This document shows, one piece after another, positions 1 through 9,327 of a stretch of 64,000 nt of DNA (its first letter is position 1; each line of letters begins with the position of its first letter). A program made the position numbers and the translations under genes. Source of the stretch: JAAELZ01 sp965237485 (GTDB lineage Bacteria > Pseudomonadota > Gammaproteobacteria > Arenicellales > Poriferihabitantaceae). The notes beneath the pieces are model-generated. The model was not told the DNA's origin, made no database searches, and saw nothing but the letters and a program-made list of their open reading frames with translations. Location: positions 310,001-374,000 of the forward strand of contig CBDEFQ010000010.1 in assembly GCA_965237485.1 (NCBI GenBank), in the 5' to 3' direction.

Positions 1-64
1 GCATGAGTATTTCTCCGCCGCCCCTTGTGAATTAAAATGTGTGCAACTACCCTGACGTCTGGGG
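1..64 (-). mobile_element. IS3-family element, left end only (rest lies outside the window)
   Basis: Reverse complement of the left end of the IS3 elements at 19308 and 59067: the TGCACACATTTTAATTCAC stretch, the GGGGCGGCGG leader and the orfA ATG are all recognisable. The orfA start codon is at about 2-4 on the minus strand, so the element extends leftward out of the window. Its outer end (CCCCAGACGTCAGGG on the minus strand) abuts position 65, where the 268-bp inverted repeat begins. The short plus-strand reading frame starting at 39 is only IS end plus flank and is not a gene. Confidence 0.85.
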
Positions 65-332
65 AAAGTGCTGCTGTCGCAGCAGCAAAACTAATTATCC
101 GACAAGCCCCTTAATTAATGAACTATGTAAGAACGTTTCTATGCCACTGCAAAATTTAGCCTTTAACAAAGTAGAACAAGCACTAAAACCCTGGCCGAAA
201 GCTAGTTTAGCGCACCTTCCAACCCCTCTCGATTCACTAAGGCATTTCTCGTCAAATTTTCCAGGTTATTTACTTAAAACGAGATGACTGTACTGGGCTT
301 GCAATGGGTGGCAACAAAGCCAGACAACTTGA
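65..332 (+). repeat. Left arm of a 268-bp inverted repeat (partner 2404-2671)
   Basis: Positions 65-332 match the reverse complement of 2404-2671. Coordinate pairs sum to 2736 at every point I compared, so there is no net indel. The arm contains a small palindrome (GCTGCTGTCGCAGCAGC) and the first ~64 codons of a broken D-cysteine desulfhydrase gene. Both arms carry the same four-A frameshift, so the duplication came after the gene broke, or was homogenised since. Confidence 0.85.
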
Positions 333-630
333 ATATTAATTAGGCCATGCACTTGAACAAAACTGCGATGTAATCGTAAGCACCGGCGCGGTGCAATCTA
401 ACTATATGCGCCAACTTGCAGCGGCGTCAGCGAAATTGGGATTAGAGTGCCATATCCAACACCCCAGCGAAGCGTACTTAAATTCAGGCAATGTATTATT
501 GGATAAATTATTTGGAGCGACAATTCACCACTACGAAGAAGGAGAGAATGAATTTGGCGCAGACAATCAATTGGCATTGATTGCGAAAACTCTAAAACAA
601 GAAGGTAAGAAACCGTATATCGTACCTTAA
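141..630 (+). pseudogene. D-cysteine desulfhydrase / ACC deaminase-family fragment
   Basis: A PLP-dependent fold type II enzyme of the D-cysteine desulfhydrase / 1-aminocyclopropane-1-carboxylate deaminase family, in decayed form. The recognisable order is LAHLPTPLDSL near the start, DDCTGLAMGGNKARQLEY with the family's GGNK lysine loop, then VSTGAVQSNYMRQLAAASAKLGLE. An extra A in the AAAA run near 278-282 shifts the frame, TAA at 337-339 replaces a leucine codon, and the frame ends at 628-630 after PYIVP, where the family normally continues for about 180 residues. The C-terminal half is absent from the window. The intact enzyme would release pyruvate, H2S and ammonia from D-cysteine. Family call is firm; exact substrate is not. 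Confidence 0.8.
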
Positions 631-801
631 GCACCCGTAGAAACCCCACATAAGGTGATGTCTAGGCTGTTTAGTGCTCATTGAATAGTTTTTGGAGTTC
701 ATGCTGGTAGAAAAGCCTATTGCAACCTAAACTAGCTGAGATTGCTCACTAAGAAATAATACCCAAGCTATTAAGTACTTGTAGAACTGGGTTTCTTATA
801 A

Positions 802-1025
802 ATTCAATCTGAACTTAATTCCATTGCTAGGAATAAAAAAACATTTACTCGGCTTTCTTTAGACCAGAAAATATTTGCCTTGATTGTCATCGAGGTTGTT
901 GACTTTTGCATTATTACTATGGTGGCGGCATCTCAAGTAAAGAGTGTCGGAGAGCAGGTTGAACAAATTGCTGAAGTTGCTCTACCCTTGCATATATCGA
1001 TCGAAAATATGATTACGCAACATTG
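802..1025 (+). pseudogene. N-terminal fragment of a chemoreceptor-like or sensor membrane protein, cut by IS256
   Basis: An open frame with no ATG in this stretch runs from just after a TAA at 799-801 up to the IS256 end. It encodes a basic start (NKKTFTRLSLDQKIFAL), one hydrophobic signal-anchor helix (IVIEVVDFCIITMVAAS) and the beginning of a helical sensor domain (QVKSVGEQVEQIAEVALPLH). That layout is typical of the N-terminus of methyl-accepting chemotaxis proteins and related sensor kinases. The coding sequence stops at 1025 where the IS begins and does not resume at 2389, so the rest of the gene is lost. The specific family cannot be decided from about 70 residues. Confidence 0.5.
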
Positions 1026-2388
1026 GGTATGGACTTTTTGTCTAGCAAGTTGACTCATTGTCGTTCCACACGATATATCGATGATTAGCATTAGCCCATT
1101 CGTCGTCAATTTCAATCAGAATGGCACTGACTAATCGTAACCAAGCCTCTCGGTTAGGAAAGACTCTGACCAAGCGGGTTCGCCGCTTAAGTTCTTGTTG
1201 AACCGTCCGTTCAATGCGGTTGGAGGTTCGCATTTTCTTTTGGTGTCTATCTGGCAAGGCAAACACATTTAACCCTTCAGGCACATTGTTTTCTAGCCAC
1301 TGCGCCAAGTGAGCATGCTTTTCCTGGTACTGGCTCACAAGGACTTTTAGATTAACCTGAGCAGCTGCCCTATTGGGTGCATTCCAAACACTACGCAGCT
1401 CACCACCAATGCGCTGCTTGATCTTGTGATTGGGGGCATGATGCATTGCATTCTGCGCCAGATGAAACTGGCAACGCTGCCAAGGTATACCTGGGAACAC
1501 TGCCTTTCTAGCGGCTTTTAAGCCACGGTGATCATCACTGACAATAAACTCAATACCATGTATGCCCCGGTCAACCAAGCCTTTGAGGAACTCTCGCCAG
1601 TTAACCTCGGCTTCATTAAGTGCCATTGCCGTTCCTAATACGCAACGCCGTCCACAAGGCAATACACCCACCGCACTCAACACCGCCATATCAATCACTT
1701 GGTGGCCCTCACGCACCTTTTCATAACGCGCATCAAGGATTAGGTAAGAGACTTTACCCAACGGACGATCACGCCAGACTTTTAACGCCTCATCCATGCT
1801 CTGGTTAGCCCGTGAGACCGGTGTAGAGGAGATGCTTTCAATACCCATGCTCTGCATGACTTTTTCGACTCGGCGCGTGCTAACGCCCGTCACGTACATT
1901 TCAGCAACGGTCAGCAGCATCGCACGTTGGCTGCGTAAGCCGCGTTCTAGCGATTGAGGGTAAAAAGGTTCATCAACGTGTTGAGCGGTCTTTGGGATAC
2001 GCAGATTGAGCGTACCGGCTTGCGTATCGATACGCTTATCCTGGTAGCCATGGGCAAACCCTGGCCGGTCTTGACTATGCTCATAGTGTGATGCGCCTGG
2101 AAACGGCTCTCTTTCAATCTTCATCGCCTCATTGAGCAGTGCGGTGAGCACGGGGCGCATGGCATCGGGGCCTTCTGAGATGTGTGTTCCACTACTACGT
2201 CAAATACGTTATTGTTTGATTGGGTCATTTGGGTGTCTCCAGTATGTTAATTGCTTAAAACAGGGAACGCACAAATGGCTCAACTTACAAGACACCAAGA
2301 TAGAAAATTTGAATAAATCAAAAATTCGAAAAAAATCCCCCTAGGGGGAAAAGGCCATACTGCTCTATCTAATATAAAAGTCCATACC
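1026..2388 (-). mobile_element. IS256-family element (first type)
   Basis: Bounded by inverted ends GGTATGGACTTTT at 1026 and its complement ending at 2388. It carries one mutator-type transposase on the minus strand. The 8 bases flanking each side do not match, so no target duplication is visible. Together with the missing remainder of the interrupted sensor gene this points to later rearrangement or deletion beside the element. It differs clearly from the second IS256 type at 34859-36252. Confidence 0.75.
1042..2228 (-). pseudogene. IS256-family (mutator-type) transposase, N-terminal frameshift
   Basis: A DDE transposase of the mutator/IS256 family. The 372-residue main frame holds LLNEAMKIEREPFPGASHYE, the YLILDARYEKVREG segment with the first acidic residue, IVSDDHRGLKAAR with the second, and the RTSNRIERTVQQELKRRTR segment with the catalytic Glu. 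The true start appears to be ATG at 2228-2226 (MTQSNNVFDVVVEH), which reads into the main frame only if one CA pair of the CACACATCTCA stretch near 2181-2191 is removed. That makes a 2-bp insertion frameshift the likely lesion. An internal start at 2160 could still give an N-truncated protein. Confidence 0.75.
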
Positions 2389-2403
2389 TGAAGTTACAGT
2401 ATC

Positions 2404-2595
2404 TCAAGTTGTCTGGCTTTGTTGCCACCCATTGCAAGCCCAGTACAGTCATCTCGTTTTAAGTAAATAACCTGGAAAATTTGACGAGAAATGCCTTAGT
2501 GAATCGAGAGGGGTTGGAAGGTGCGCTAAACTAGCTTTCGGCCAGGGTTTTAGTGCTTGTTCTACTTTGTTAAAGGCTAAATTTTGCAGTGGCAT
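2404..2595 (-). pseudogene. Inverted partial copy of the D-cysteine desulfhydrase 5' end
   Basis: This holds the first ~64 codons of the same gene as at 141-630, on the opposite strand, starting ATG at 2595-2593. It has the same AAAA frameshift before the DDCTGLAMGGNK segment. Homology stops at 2404, about 15 bp from the IS256 end, so the copy cannot encode an enzyme. It is the coding part of the 268-bp right repeat arm. Confidence 0.8.
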
Positions 2596-2671
2596 AGAAA
2601 CGTTCTTACATAGTTCATTAATTAAGGGGCTTGTCGGATAATTAGTTTTGCTGCTGCGACAGCAGCACTTT
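2404..2671 (-). repeat. Right arm of the 268-bp inverted repeat
   Basis: Reverse complement of 65-332. Beyond 2671 the sequence (ATAGCTACGC...) differs from the left side, where an IS3 end sits. The repeat could have arisen by IS-mediated inversion plus duplication. The two arms plus the IS256 between them form a potential 2.6-kb invertible segment. Confidence 0.85.
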
Positions 2672-2888
2672 ATAGCTACGCAAGTTACTAGCGGACGAAC
2701 CCTTAAAGCATACTCCAAAACTTACCAATCCGGCCCTTTTTCTATAGAGGCCACACCAGAACAAAGACTCAAAAACCAAACTTCAACCATTTGTTATATA
2801 CTTATCAGATGAATACTGTGGCGTTCAGCAAGCATAAGACTGTTTAGCGCGCCGAATTTTGCTACCGAAACTAATTTGAGGGAAAGAT

Positions 2889-3317
2889 ATGCGAGTTGTA
2901 AAAGACATACTAACTATAAAGGGCAGCGACGTTAAGACTGCCGATGTAGCACATAGTGTCTATAGTGCGATTGAGACGATGGAACAGATCGGAATCGGTG
3001 CCCTAGTGGTATTAGAAGACAATAAATTGGCCGGCATCATTTCTGAGCGCGATTGCATGTGCAAGCTAACCTTGCTGCGCAAATCTGCCGATGACACACT
3101 AGTCAGTGATATTATGACCAGTAAGGTATTGGTAGTTAAGGAAGACACTCCCATCAGCGAATGCATGGCGATCATGTCTGCCAAACATTTACGTCATCTT
3201 CCCGTAATGCGGGAGGATGAATTGCGCGGTATTATTTCTATCGGTGACGTTGTCAAGGAGGTGATTCGACAACAAGACTATGAGATCCAGCAGCTTCAGA
3301 GTTATATTTACTCGTAA
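2889..3317 (+). CDS. Tandem CBS-domain protein
   Basis: A stand-alone pair of CBS domains (142 residues). The first spans about residues 8-60 and ends in AGIISERDCM. The second spans about 72-130 and ends in RGIISIGDVVKEVIRQ. Such small soluble proteins form a Bateman module that binds adenine nucleotides and signals energy state to a partner, but the partner cannot be read from sequence. The start ATG is preceded by a good ribosome site (GAGGGAAAG, 8 bases upstream). The gene stands alone between the repeat arm and a convergent peptide deformylase gene. No defect is visible. Confidence 0.9.
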   Translation: MRVVKDILTIKGSDVKTADVAHSVYSAIETMEQIGIGALVVLEDNKLAGIISERDCMCKLTLLRKSADDTLVSDIMTSKVLVVKEDTPISECMAIMSAKHLRHLPVMREDELRGIISIGDVVKEVIRQQDYEIQQLQSYIYS

Positions 3318-3488
3318 ATACCTAAGGGGCTTGTCGGCTAATAGCTAGCGCAGCTAGAAACAGGTAAGCCCAACGCAAAACTAGACTCGAAATCAGATTT
3401 TATATTCTGCAACCATACCTCTGTAGTATTGGCCCGCGACATCGCCGTTGTCTCTAATCTTTAATACCATGATTGTCGGTTTTAAAGC

Positions 3489-4064
3489 TTAAGCGCCCCA
3501 TTTTTCAACTAGGGCCTCCACCTGTTTAGCAAAGTCTGCTTGGCGGTATTCCTTAAACATGGACCAAGAACAGAACGAATGCATGTCAGTGACGCGATTG
3601 GGAAATAAGATGCCGTCCAAGTGATCGTATTCGTGCTGCCATGTGCAGGCAGAATAACCGCGCACCTCGTGAGATTGTAAGTTACCTTCTCTGTCATAAA
3701 ATGTAACCGCAATTTCTACATGGCGGTCAACCGAAGCGCGCATTTTCGGCACTGACAGACAGCCCTCGTTTGATTCAAAGGTTTCATCACTCAAAAATTC
3801 AATCGTGGGGTTGATTGCGATAGTAAGCGGAACTGCGGGTTTATAGGGGTATCTCGGGTTATCGCCCACCTCTATCACAAATATTCTATGCGGTATGCCA
3901 ATTTGATTTGCGGCGATGCCCGCGCCATTGGCATCACGCATGGTATCGATCATGTCGTCAATCCATCCTTGCGCCTCAGGCGAACTTATATCACCTAACT
4001 CCACCTCGCTTACGCGGCTTGCCAATAGTGGGTGGCCGATTTGTAAAATTTCGCGAATTGCCAT
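3489..4064 (-). CDS. def: Peptide deformylase
   Basis: Removes the N-formyl group from nascent proteins; a cytoplasmic metalloenzyme. All three family motifs are present: GAGIAANQIG near residue 46, EGCLSVP near 100 (metal-ligand Cys) and QHEYDHLDG near 143 (two His ligands and the catalytic Glu). At 191 residues it is slightly longer than the common 165-180, with the extra length in loops and C-terminus. Here def is not next to fmt, the usual partner, and instead diverges from a PhyH oxygenase gene. It could be a second deformylase copy. No defect is seen. Confidence 0.93.
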   Translation of the reverse strand: MAIREILQIGHPLLASRVSEVELGDISSPEAQGWIDDMIDTMRDANGAGIAANQIGIPHRIFVIEVGDNPRYPYKPAVPLTIAINPTIEFLSDETFESNEGCLSVPKMRASVDRHVEIAVTFYDREGNLQSHEVRGYSACTWQHEYDHLDGILFPNRVTDMHSFCSWSMFKEYRQADFAKQVEALVEKWGA

Positions 4065-4091
4065 ACTATCTTTTTTTGTTAGTTAACCACT

Positions 4092-4147
4092 AGTACACTT
4101 TCAAGATAATATTGCTGAATTAGGCAATATTATCTTGAAAGAGTACT
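4092..4147. promoter_or_regulatory. Long perfect palindrome in a divergent intergenic region
   Basis: Arms CTTTCAAGATAATATTGC at 4098-4115 and the exact complement at 4124-4141 enclose an 8-base loop (TGAATTAG). After one mismatch the pairing continues for five more bases (AGTAC/GTACT). It lies between the starts of def (leftward) and the PhyH gene (rightward), so it is upstream of both genes and not at a 3' end. An operator for a dimeric regulator or a structured leader is more likely than a terminator. The binding protein is unknown. Confidence 0.6.
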
Positions 4148-4170
4148 GATTGTACACAAGCAACGACTCG

Positions 4171-4995
4171 ATGACTAAACATTCAGCTACTCTGATAAGC
4201 GCTAAAGACATTCAAACCTTCCAAGCCGAAGGCGTGGTAAAACTAAGCGGTGTTTTTAGCCAATGGGTTTCAGTTCTAAATACAGGCGCGCAAACCAACA
4301 TTGACCATCCTAGCGAGCGAGCATTAACTCATCAAGCAGACAACCAAAGTGGTCAATTTGTAGAGGATTTCTGCAATTGGCAGCGCATTGAAGAATACAC
4401 CGAGTTTGTAACTCAGTCACCACTAGGGCAAATTGCCGCTAATTTAATGCAGTCCTCCACCGCGCAGTTTTTCCACGACCATTTTCTCTACAAGGAAGCC
4501 AATTCGGCCGTACCCACACCTTGGCACCAAGATATGCCTTATTATTGCGTAAACGGCATGCAAACGGTCAGCTTTTGGATACCACTCAACGCCCGAGAAC
4601 AGTCAGTTTCCTTGCGCCTTGCTACCCGCAGCCACCAATTGCCAAAAGAAATTCGCCCCACCAGTTGGTCGAGCAACGAAAGCTTTTATGATGATAACGC
4701 GCAATTTATGGACATGCCTGATATTGATAACGGCGAATTTGAAATCAGGCAATGGGCTATGCAACCAGGGGACGCCATTGCCTTTGATTTTCGCACCATT
4801 CATGGCGCGTACGCCAATACGCTGCCCTGTGCTAACCGCACCTTGTCGTTTAGGTTAGTTGGAGACGATGCATGCTACTTTGACCGCGGTGGTAGAACAT
4901 CACCCAACTTCCCCGAGATAAATCAGCAGTCAGGCGAACGCTTACGTGAAGATTGGTTTCCTGTTGTATTTAACTCGTCCGCTGACGCAGATTGA
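4171..4995 (+). CDS. Phytanoyl-CoA dioxygenase (PhyH)-family Fe(II)/2-oxoglutarate oxygenase
   Basis: A non-haem iron, 2-oxoglutarate-dependent hydroxylase. The iron facial triad is readable: His-x-Asp in TPWHQDMPYY (about residue 118) and the distal His in FRTIHGAYANT (about 210), followed by a 2OG-binding Arg in RTLSFRLVGDD. The ATG at 4171 (MTKHSATLISAKD) is preferred over the upstream TTG at 4150 because family members begin close to this helix and the TTG almost touches the palindrome. The 274-residue length is normal. The substrate is unknown; marine PhyH proteins act on osmolytes, lipids and natural products. The gene is isolated and intact. Confidence 0.85.
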   Translation: MTKHSATLISAKDIQTFQAEGVVKLSGVFSQWVSVLNTGAQTNIDHPSERALTHQADNQSGQFVEDFCNWQRIEEYTEFVTQSPLGQIAANLMQSSTAQFFHDHFLYKEANSAVPTPWHQDMPYYCVNGMQTVSFWIPLNAREQSVSLRLATRSHQLPKEIRPTSWSSNESFYDDNAQFMDMPDIDNGEFEIRQWAMQPGDAIAFDFRTIHGAYANTLPCANRTLSFRLVGDDACYFDRGGRTSPNFPEINQQSGERLREDWFPVVFNSSADAD

Positions 4996-5255
4996 ATAGC
5001 TTTAACTTAGCTTGGCCTAGCCTGCTCATCGGTATAATTCACGCCACCATATTATTGCTTTAGTCACGCTAAAAGATGCTGTCAACTTAACTCAGAAATT
5101 CCCGCCTACCAAGATTTAGCCCAAATCGTCGTTAGCTTTGTCTCGCTGAGTTTGATGCAGGGTCTAATCTCTGTCCAGCTGTCGCTAGCTCATTGTCTCG
5201 GCTGATGTTTATACCCTGAAAACCTCGCCTCAAGCAGCTTTGATCATGATCTTAG

Positions 5256-6504
5256 TCAAGAGGTATCTGGAAAGGGCAGCAGCCCTTCTCTAAATGCAAG
5301 ATCACTATATGTCGCCTCCCAGCTCGGAACATGAAGAACAAGGAATAAGCTGCGCAGCTTCTCCCAATAATTCTTTTTCGATTTCTTTGCCTCCAGCACC
5401 TGACCCAATAGCTTGCAACAGCATTGCTGAATCTGATCAACTAGAAACGCCAGCATCATCAAGTAAGCAAACACCGTCGCTAGGTGCTGTTTGCCATGAC
5501 CAAAGTTATGCTCGAAGTGATAGCCAAGGGTTTTTCAGGGTGTTGAAGGTTTCATTCTCAATGCGCCAACGAGCGCGGCCGCCGCGCATTAGCGTCATCA
5601 TATTGTCAGAGGTGATTTCAATATCCGTCACCCACGAGAAGTGCTGTGTTTTACCCGATGCTTTGGTTTCCCAGTATTCCAAGAAATTGATCTGCATCTG
5701 GAAATTCGCATCATTAAGCGGCACTTGATTACAGTATCGAAAACAATGATGCACCCCTTTGGAATCTATGAGTTCCACTGTTTTTGTGGCTTTTGTGTGA
5801 CTCACCCAGTCAAATAGAAACCCATGGTCACTTTGTTTTGCGCCTAGAATAAAACGCATGTCCAGTGACTTAAGTCATTCAATATGAGGGCCATTAGACG
5901 ACAAACCATCCTCTACGACCACCAGCTTTAAATGAGGGTGTTCCCTGCGAATGTCTTTGAACAAACGCTTGGCTGCATTACGTTCACAGTCATTCTTGGC
6001 CTCGCCATCTTGCTTCAAGATCGCCTCGGGTGCCAATGTAAATACCTCAGACTGATCAGGATGCACCAATACCGCCGCCAGCAATTGATGATAATACGTG
6101 ATCTGACCATTGCGATGATGCTTTTCACAGCACTGCTTGCAATGCACCTGCTTGGATGAGAAGTAACCTGTCCCATCCACCGATAGTAGATAGTGCTCAT
6201 CCATAAACTCCATACCTTCTAAACCCTTGCCGCGTTGAAGATTGGCAAAGATACGGGTAAAGGCTTGGCGTAATAGTGCAGGGTCAACATTGTCTAGCCG
6301 CTCACGTAATGTCGTATCACAAGGGGCTTTCTTAATCCCGTATAAGCTGCGTAAATTAGCTTGGATGGTTTGCTTATCTTGGTCGAACTGAAGTAATGAG
6401 GGATACTTCAACCCGAAAATAGCCATCCCTGACATCAGACAATCTGCTAGAGAAATATCATTACGGGCGTGGCATGAATCTGTAGCTTCTATCTGACTAA
6501 ACAC
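5256..6504 (-). pseudogene. DDE transposase of an IS4-like element, dead
   Basis: A transposase remnant reading MFSQIEATDSCHARNDISL at the start, LSVDGTGYFSS (first Asp), LKLVVVEDGLSSNGPHIE (second Asp) and RARWRIENETFNTLK (catalytic Glu). Two lesions are visible. A TGA at 5875-5877 lies in frame between HIE and LKSLDMRF. A frameshift near 5508-5520 separates NTLKN from the YHFEHNFGHGKQHL segment, which continues in another frame to about 5256. Possible element ends lie near 5214 (AAAACCTCGCCTC) and 6565 (GAAGTAGAGGTTTAG), but the match is weak. The family name is uncertain; IS4-like is the best description. Confidence 0.75.
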
Positions 6505-6665
6505 TTGCCTAATCGACTTGAGTAATCCCGGCGCGCTGAGGTGTTTACGAAGTAGAGGTTTAGCTATGGTTCTTCAACTCTAATCTGTGAAATTGGCTGT
6601 ATCATACTGTATCCTCGGAATAGTTTACGAAAACTATTTTTTCAGAACCCCTGTAACCCGCTTGT

Positions 6666-7467
6666 TTGCTTGGTTTGTTAATTGGGCGGGAATTGCTGAA
6701 CTTAACTAAGCATCCGCTTTCTAGCCCCGATTTTCGGGTGCGATGCAAAGGCATCTTAGATGCGCATGGCGTGTTAGTTTTGCCTGAATTTTTACGGCAC
6801 GATATAATTAAGGCGATTAGGCAAGAAGGCTTAGACCAACAACAGCTCGCTTACTATACAGCTGGTAATCACAATATCTACCTCGAACCAGCCGACCCAA
6901 CATTTGGCGATGACCATCCGCGTAATCGTGAAGTAAGCTCTTCAAAAGGTTGTATCACCACTGACCAGATTCCACAGCAATCTTATCTACACCAGCTATA
7001 CGACAACTACACATTTCGTGATTTCCTATGCGATGTGCTGGGCGAACAGCAGTTATACGAATATTCTGACCCGCTCTCCTCAGTCAACTTGCACTACGCC
7101 AGTGAAGGCCAAGAGCTGGGATGGCACTATGACAATTCCTCTTTTGCGATCACGCTAATGATTCAAGCCCCGAAGGCCGGAGGCGTTTTTGAATACGTAA
7201 AAGATGTACGCGATGCGGATAATAATGAAATGAATTACACCTTCTCAGGGGAGGTGCTGGACGGCACTACAGCGTGTGAAACATTAACCATGGACGCAGG
7301 CACCAGGCACATTAGTGTTATTTCGCGGCCGCGATTCAATGCACCGCGTCACCCCGACTATTGGCGACCAAACACGTTTATTAGTAGTGTTGGCATACAA
7401 CACTGAACCAAATATCTCTTTGTCAGAGTCAGCGCGAATGATGTTTTACGGCCGTTTAGGCACCTAA
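6666..7467 (+). pseudogene. BesD/ArpA-like Fe(II)/2OG oxygenase, frameshifted
   Basis: A non-haem iron oxygenase of the clan that includes ArpA and the BesD/HalB amino-acid halogenases. The proximal site reads GWHYDNSSFAITLMIQ, with Asp in the H-x-D pair. That predicts a hydroxylase or desaturase; the halogenases of this clan carry Gly or Ala there. The open frame ends at 7406, but the conserved C-terminus LVLFRGRDSMHRVTP (distal iron His, 2OG Arg) and VVLAYNTEPN continue in another frame to TAA at 7465-7467. The lesion is a near-tandem 7-base duplication (GGCACCA then GGCACAT) at 7299-7312. There is no ATG; only TTG codons at 6666 and 6693 offer starts, so the 5' end may also be damaged. Confidence 0.8.
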
Positions 7468-7473
7468 GGCCGT
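7448..7473. terminator. Bidirectional terminator-like hairpin between convergent genes
   Basis: ACGGCC...TTAGG, a CA loop, then CCTAA GGCCGT form a stem with a two-base bulge, exactly where the plus-strand oxygenase and the minus-strand SLC13 gene converge. It overlaps the ancestral oxygenase stop codon. There is only a weak T run, so termination efficiency is uncertain. Confidence 0.5.
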
Positions 7474-7474
7474 A

Positions 7475-9244
7475 TTACAGCCAAACCAACATAATTAAAG
7501 GCACGGATACCGCCACGATAATAATATCTAGCGGTAGGCCCATCCGCCAGTAGTCTCCAAAATTATAGCCACCAGGCCCCAGCACCAGCGTGTTTGACTG
7601 ATGACCAATCGGTGTAAGATAGGGAGAAGCCGCGCCGATGGCAACCGCCATCAAAAATGGGTCGGGAGATAAACTTAATCCTATGGCTAAACTATAGGCC
7701 ACCGGTGCCATCAACACAGCGGTGGGGGTATTGTGAATGACATCAGACATAATCATGGTAGTAGCAATGAGCAGGGCTAGCAAACCCCATAGCGGCAAAT
7801 CTGCAGATACGCCTATAATGCCGTTAGCAATAATCTCAGTCCCACCGGTACTTTGTAGCGCTTCACCGATAGGTATTAAAAACCCAAGCAATACAATAAC
7901 TGGCCATTCTACACTGAGATAAGCGTCCCTTAACGATACCAGACGCGCAATAACTAGTGCCCCCACTACCGTAACAAAGGCAATATGCACTGGCACCCAA
8001 TTCATCGCGGAAGCAAATATGCCTAATGCAAAGAAAAGCGGGGTTAATAAGGCTCCTTTGCGCTGCGTAATTTCCAAACCCCTATTCTTTATTGCTAGAC
8101 AACCTAACGCACTACATAGCCTTTCTAAAGCCTGTGACTCACCTTGTAACAATAGTAAATCTCCAACTCTAAACTTAATGATTTTTAGTCTAGCACTAGA
8201 GGCACGCGCCTCGCGCGCCACCGCCAACAAATTAACGCCATAGCGCTCGTGCATTCCAATTCCACGCATGGATAAGCCCTCAATCAAGGCATTGGGCATT
8301 ACAACCGCTTCGATAACGCGGATATCAGGGGATTTTAACCAAGCTGGGTCAAAGGTTTCAGAACCCGCCTCCACCAGCCCACTATTTTCAAACAACGGCT
8401 GAAGGGCCTCGCTCTCCCCCTCCAAGATAAGCACATCACCTTCATATAAAAATTCGATACTACTAGGCGCCAAGCGACGTTGACCTTGGTGAATGATAGC
8501 CATCACCGACACTTCATGTTCACAAATTCGCTCCAAGTCGTTCACCGTACTGCCAATGAGGGCTGATTCGGCAGGTATTCTTAACTCGGTAATATATTTT
8601 GCTATTTGAAACTGCCCGTCACCGTCATCGCTAGCGCGTTTGGGCAAGAGCCGCCAACCAATAGTAACCACAAAAAGTATTCCACATAAGGCGACCGGTA
8701 AGCCAACTGGCGTAAAGTCAAACATCCCAAATGGCTCTCCTGAGCTATCAGCGCGAAAGGTAGCAATTACAATGTTGGGCGGCGTACCGATCATGGTAAC
8801 TAAACCGCCCAATAAGCTCGCAAATGAAAGGGGCATCAACAATTTGGAAGGCGATCTCCCTGCCTTTCTGGCGTCGCGCATAGTGATGGGCATCATCAGC
8901 GCCAGCGCACCAATATTGTTCATAAAAGCAGAAAGAAAGGCCGTTAAGCCACAATTTGCCAGCAGCTGGCTTAGCATTCGCCCATGCGCTAACGCCAGAT
9001 ACTTTAAAAAAAGTTCGACCACGCCAGATGATTGCAAAGCCTTGCTGATCACTAACACACAGGCAACGGTTACCACTGCCGGATGGGAAAACCCACTGAA
9101 TGCGTGGTCAGTATGCACCACTCCAGTGTAAACAGCTGCCACCAGCGCAAAACCAGCGACTACATCATAGCGCCAGTAGTTAATTACGAACAACAGCATG
9201 GCAACAAACAGGATTGCAAACACACTGATTTGATCAACAGTCAT
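7475..9244 (-). CDS. SLC13/DASS-type transporter with central RCK_C (TrkA-C) domains
   Basis: An inner-membrane permease of the divalent anion:sodium symporter superfamily, 589 residues. Helical blocks at about residues 1-200 and 390-589 surround a soluble middle with two TrkA-C (RCK_C) domains at about 215-290 and 300-375. The signature GGLVTMIGTPPNIVIATFR lies in the first half, and the second half has the matching NTPTAVLMAP and SPYLTPIGHQSNTLVLGPG segments. The RCK_C pair is usual for this YfbS-like branch and probably binds a regulatory ligand. Substrate (sulfate, dicarboxylate or another anion) cannot be chosen. Intact. Confidence 0.88.
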   Translation of the reverse strand: MTVDQISVFAILFVAMLLFVINYWRYDVVAGFALVAAVYTGVVHTDHAFSGFSHPAVVTVACVLVISKALQSSGVVELFLKYLALAHGRMLSQLLANCGLTAFLSAFMNNIGALALMMPITMRDARKAGRSPSKLLMPLSFASLLGGLVTMIGTPPNIVIATFRADSSGEPFGMFDFTPVGLPVALCGILFVVTIGWRLLPKRASDDGDGQFQIAKYITELRIPAESALIGSTVNDLERICEHEVSVMAIIHQGQRRLAPSSIEFLYEGDVLILEGESEALQPLFENSGLVEAGSETFDPAWLKSPDIRVIEAVVMPNALIEGLSMRGIGMHERYGVNLLAVAREARASSARLKIIKFRVGDLLLLQGESQALERLCSALGCLAIKNRGLEITQRKGALLTPLFFALGIFASAMNWVPVHIAFVTVVGALVIARLVSLRDAYLSVEWPVIVLLGFLIPIGEALQSTGGTEIIANGIIGVSADLPLWGLLALLIATTMIMSDVIHNTPTAVLMAPVAYSLAIGLSLSPDPFLMAVAIGAASPYLTPIGHQSNTLVLGPGGYNFGDYWRMGLPLDIIIVAVSVPLIMLVWL

Positions 9245-9327
9245 TAAGTTCTACCGTATTGGTTATTTTTCTACAGAAGTTATTTTCAACCTACTTTACG
9301 CATTGGTCAAGTTAATTACCACTTACT

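Noticed and set aside
39..287. An 82-residue plus-strand reading frame
   Set aside because: Its first residues come from an IS3 end and the rest from a repeat arm holding a broken gene; it is a chance fusion.
6666..7467. A BesD-type halogenase
   Set aside because: The metal site reads H-Y-D; halogenases of this clan have Gly or Ala in place of Asp.
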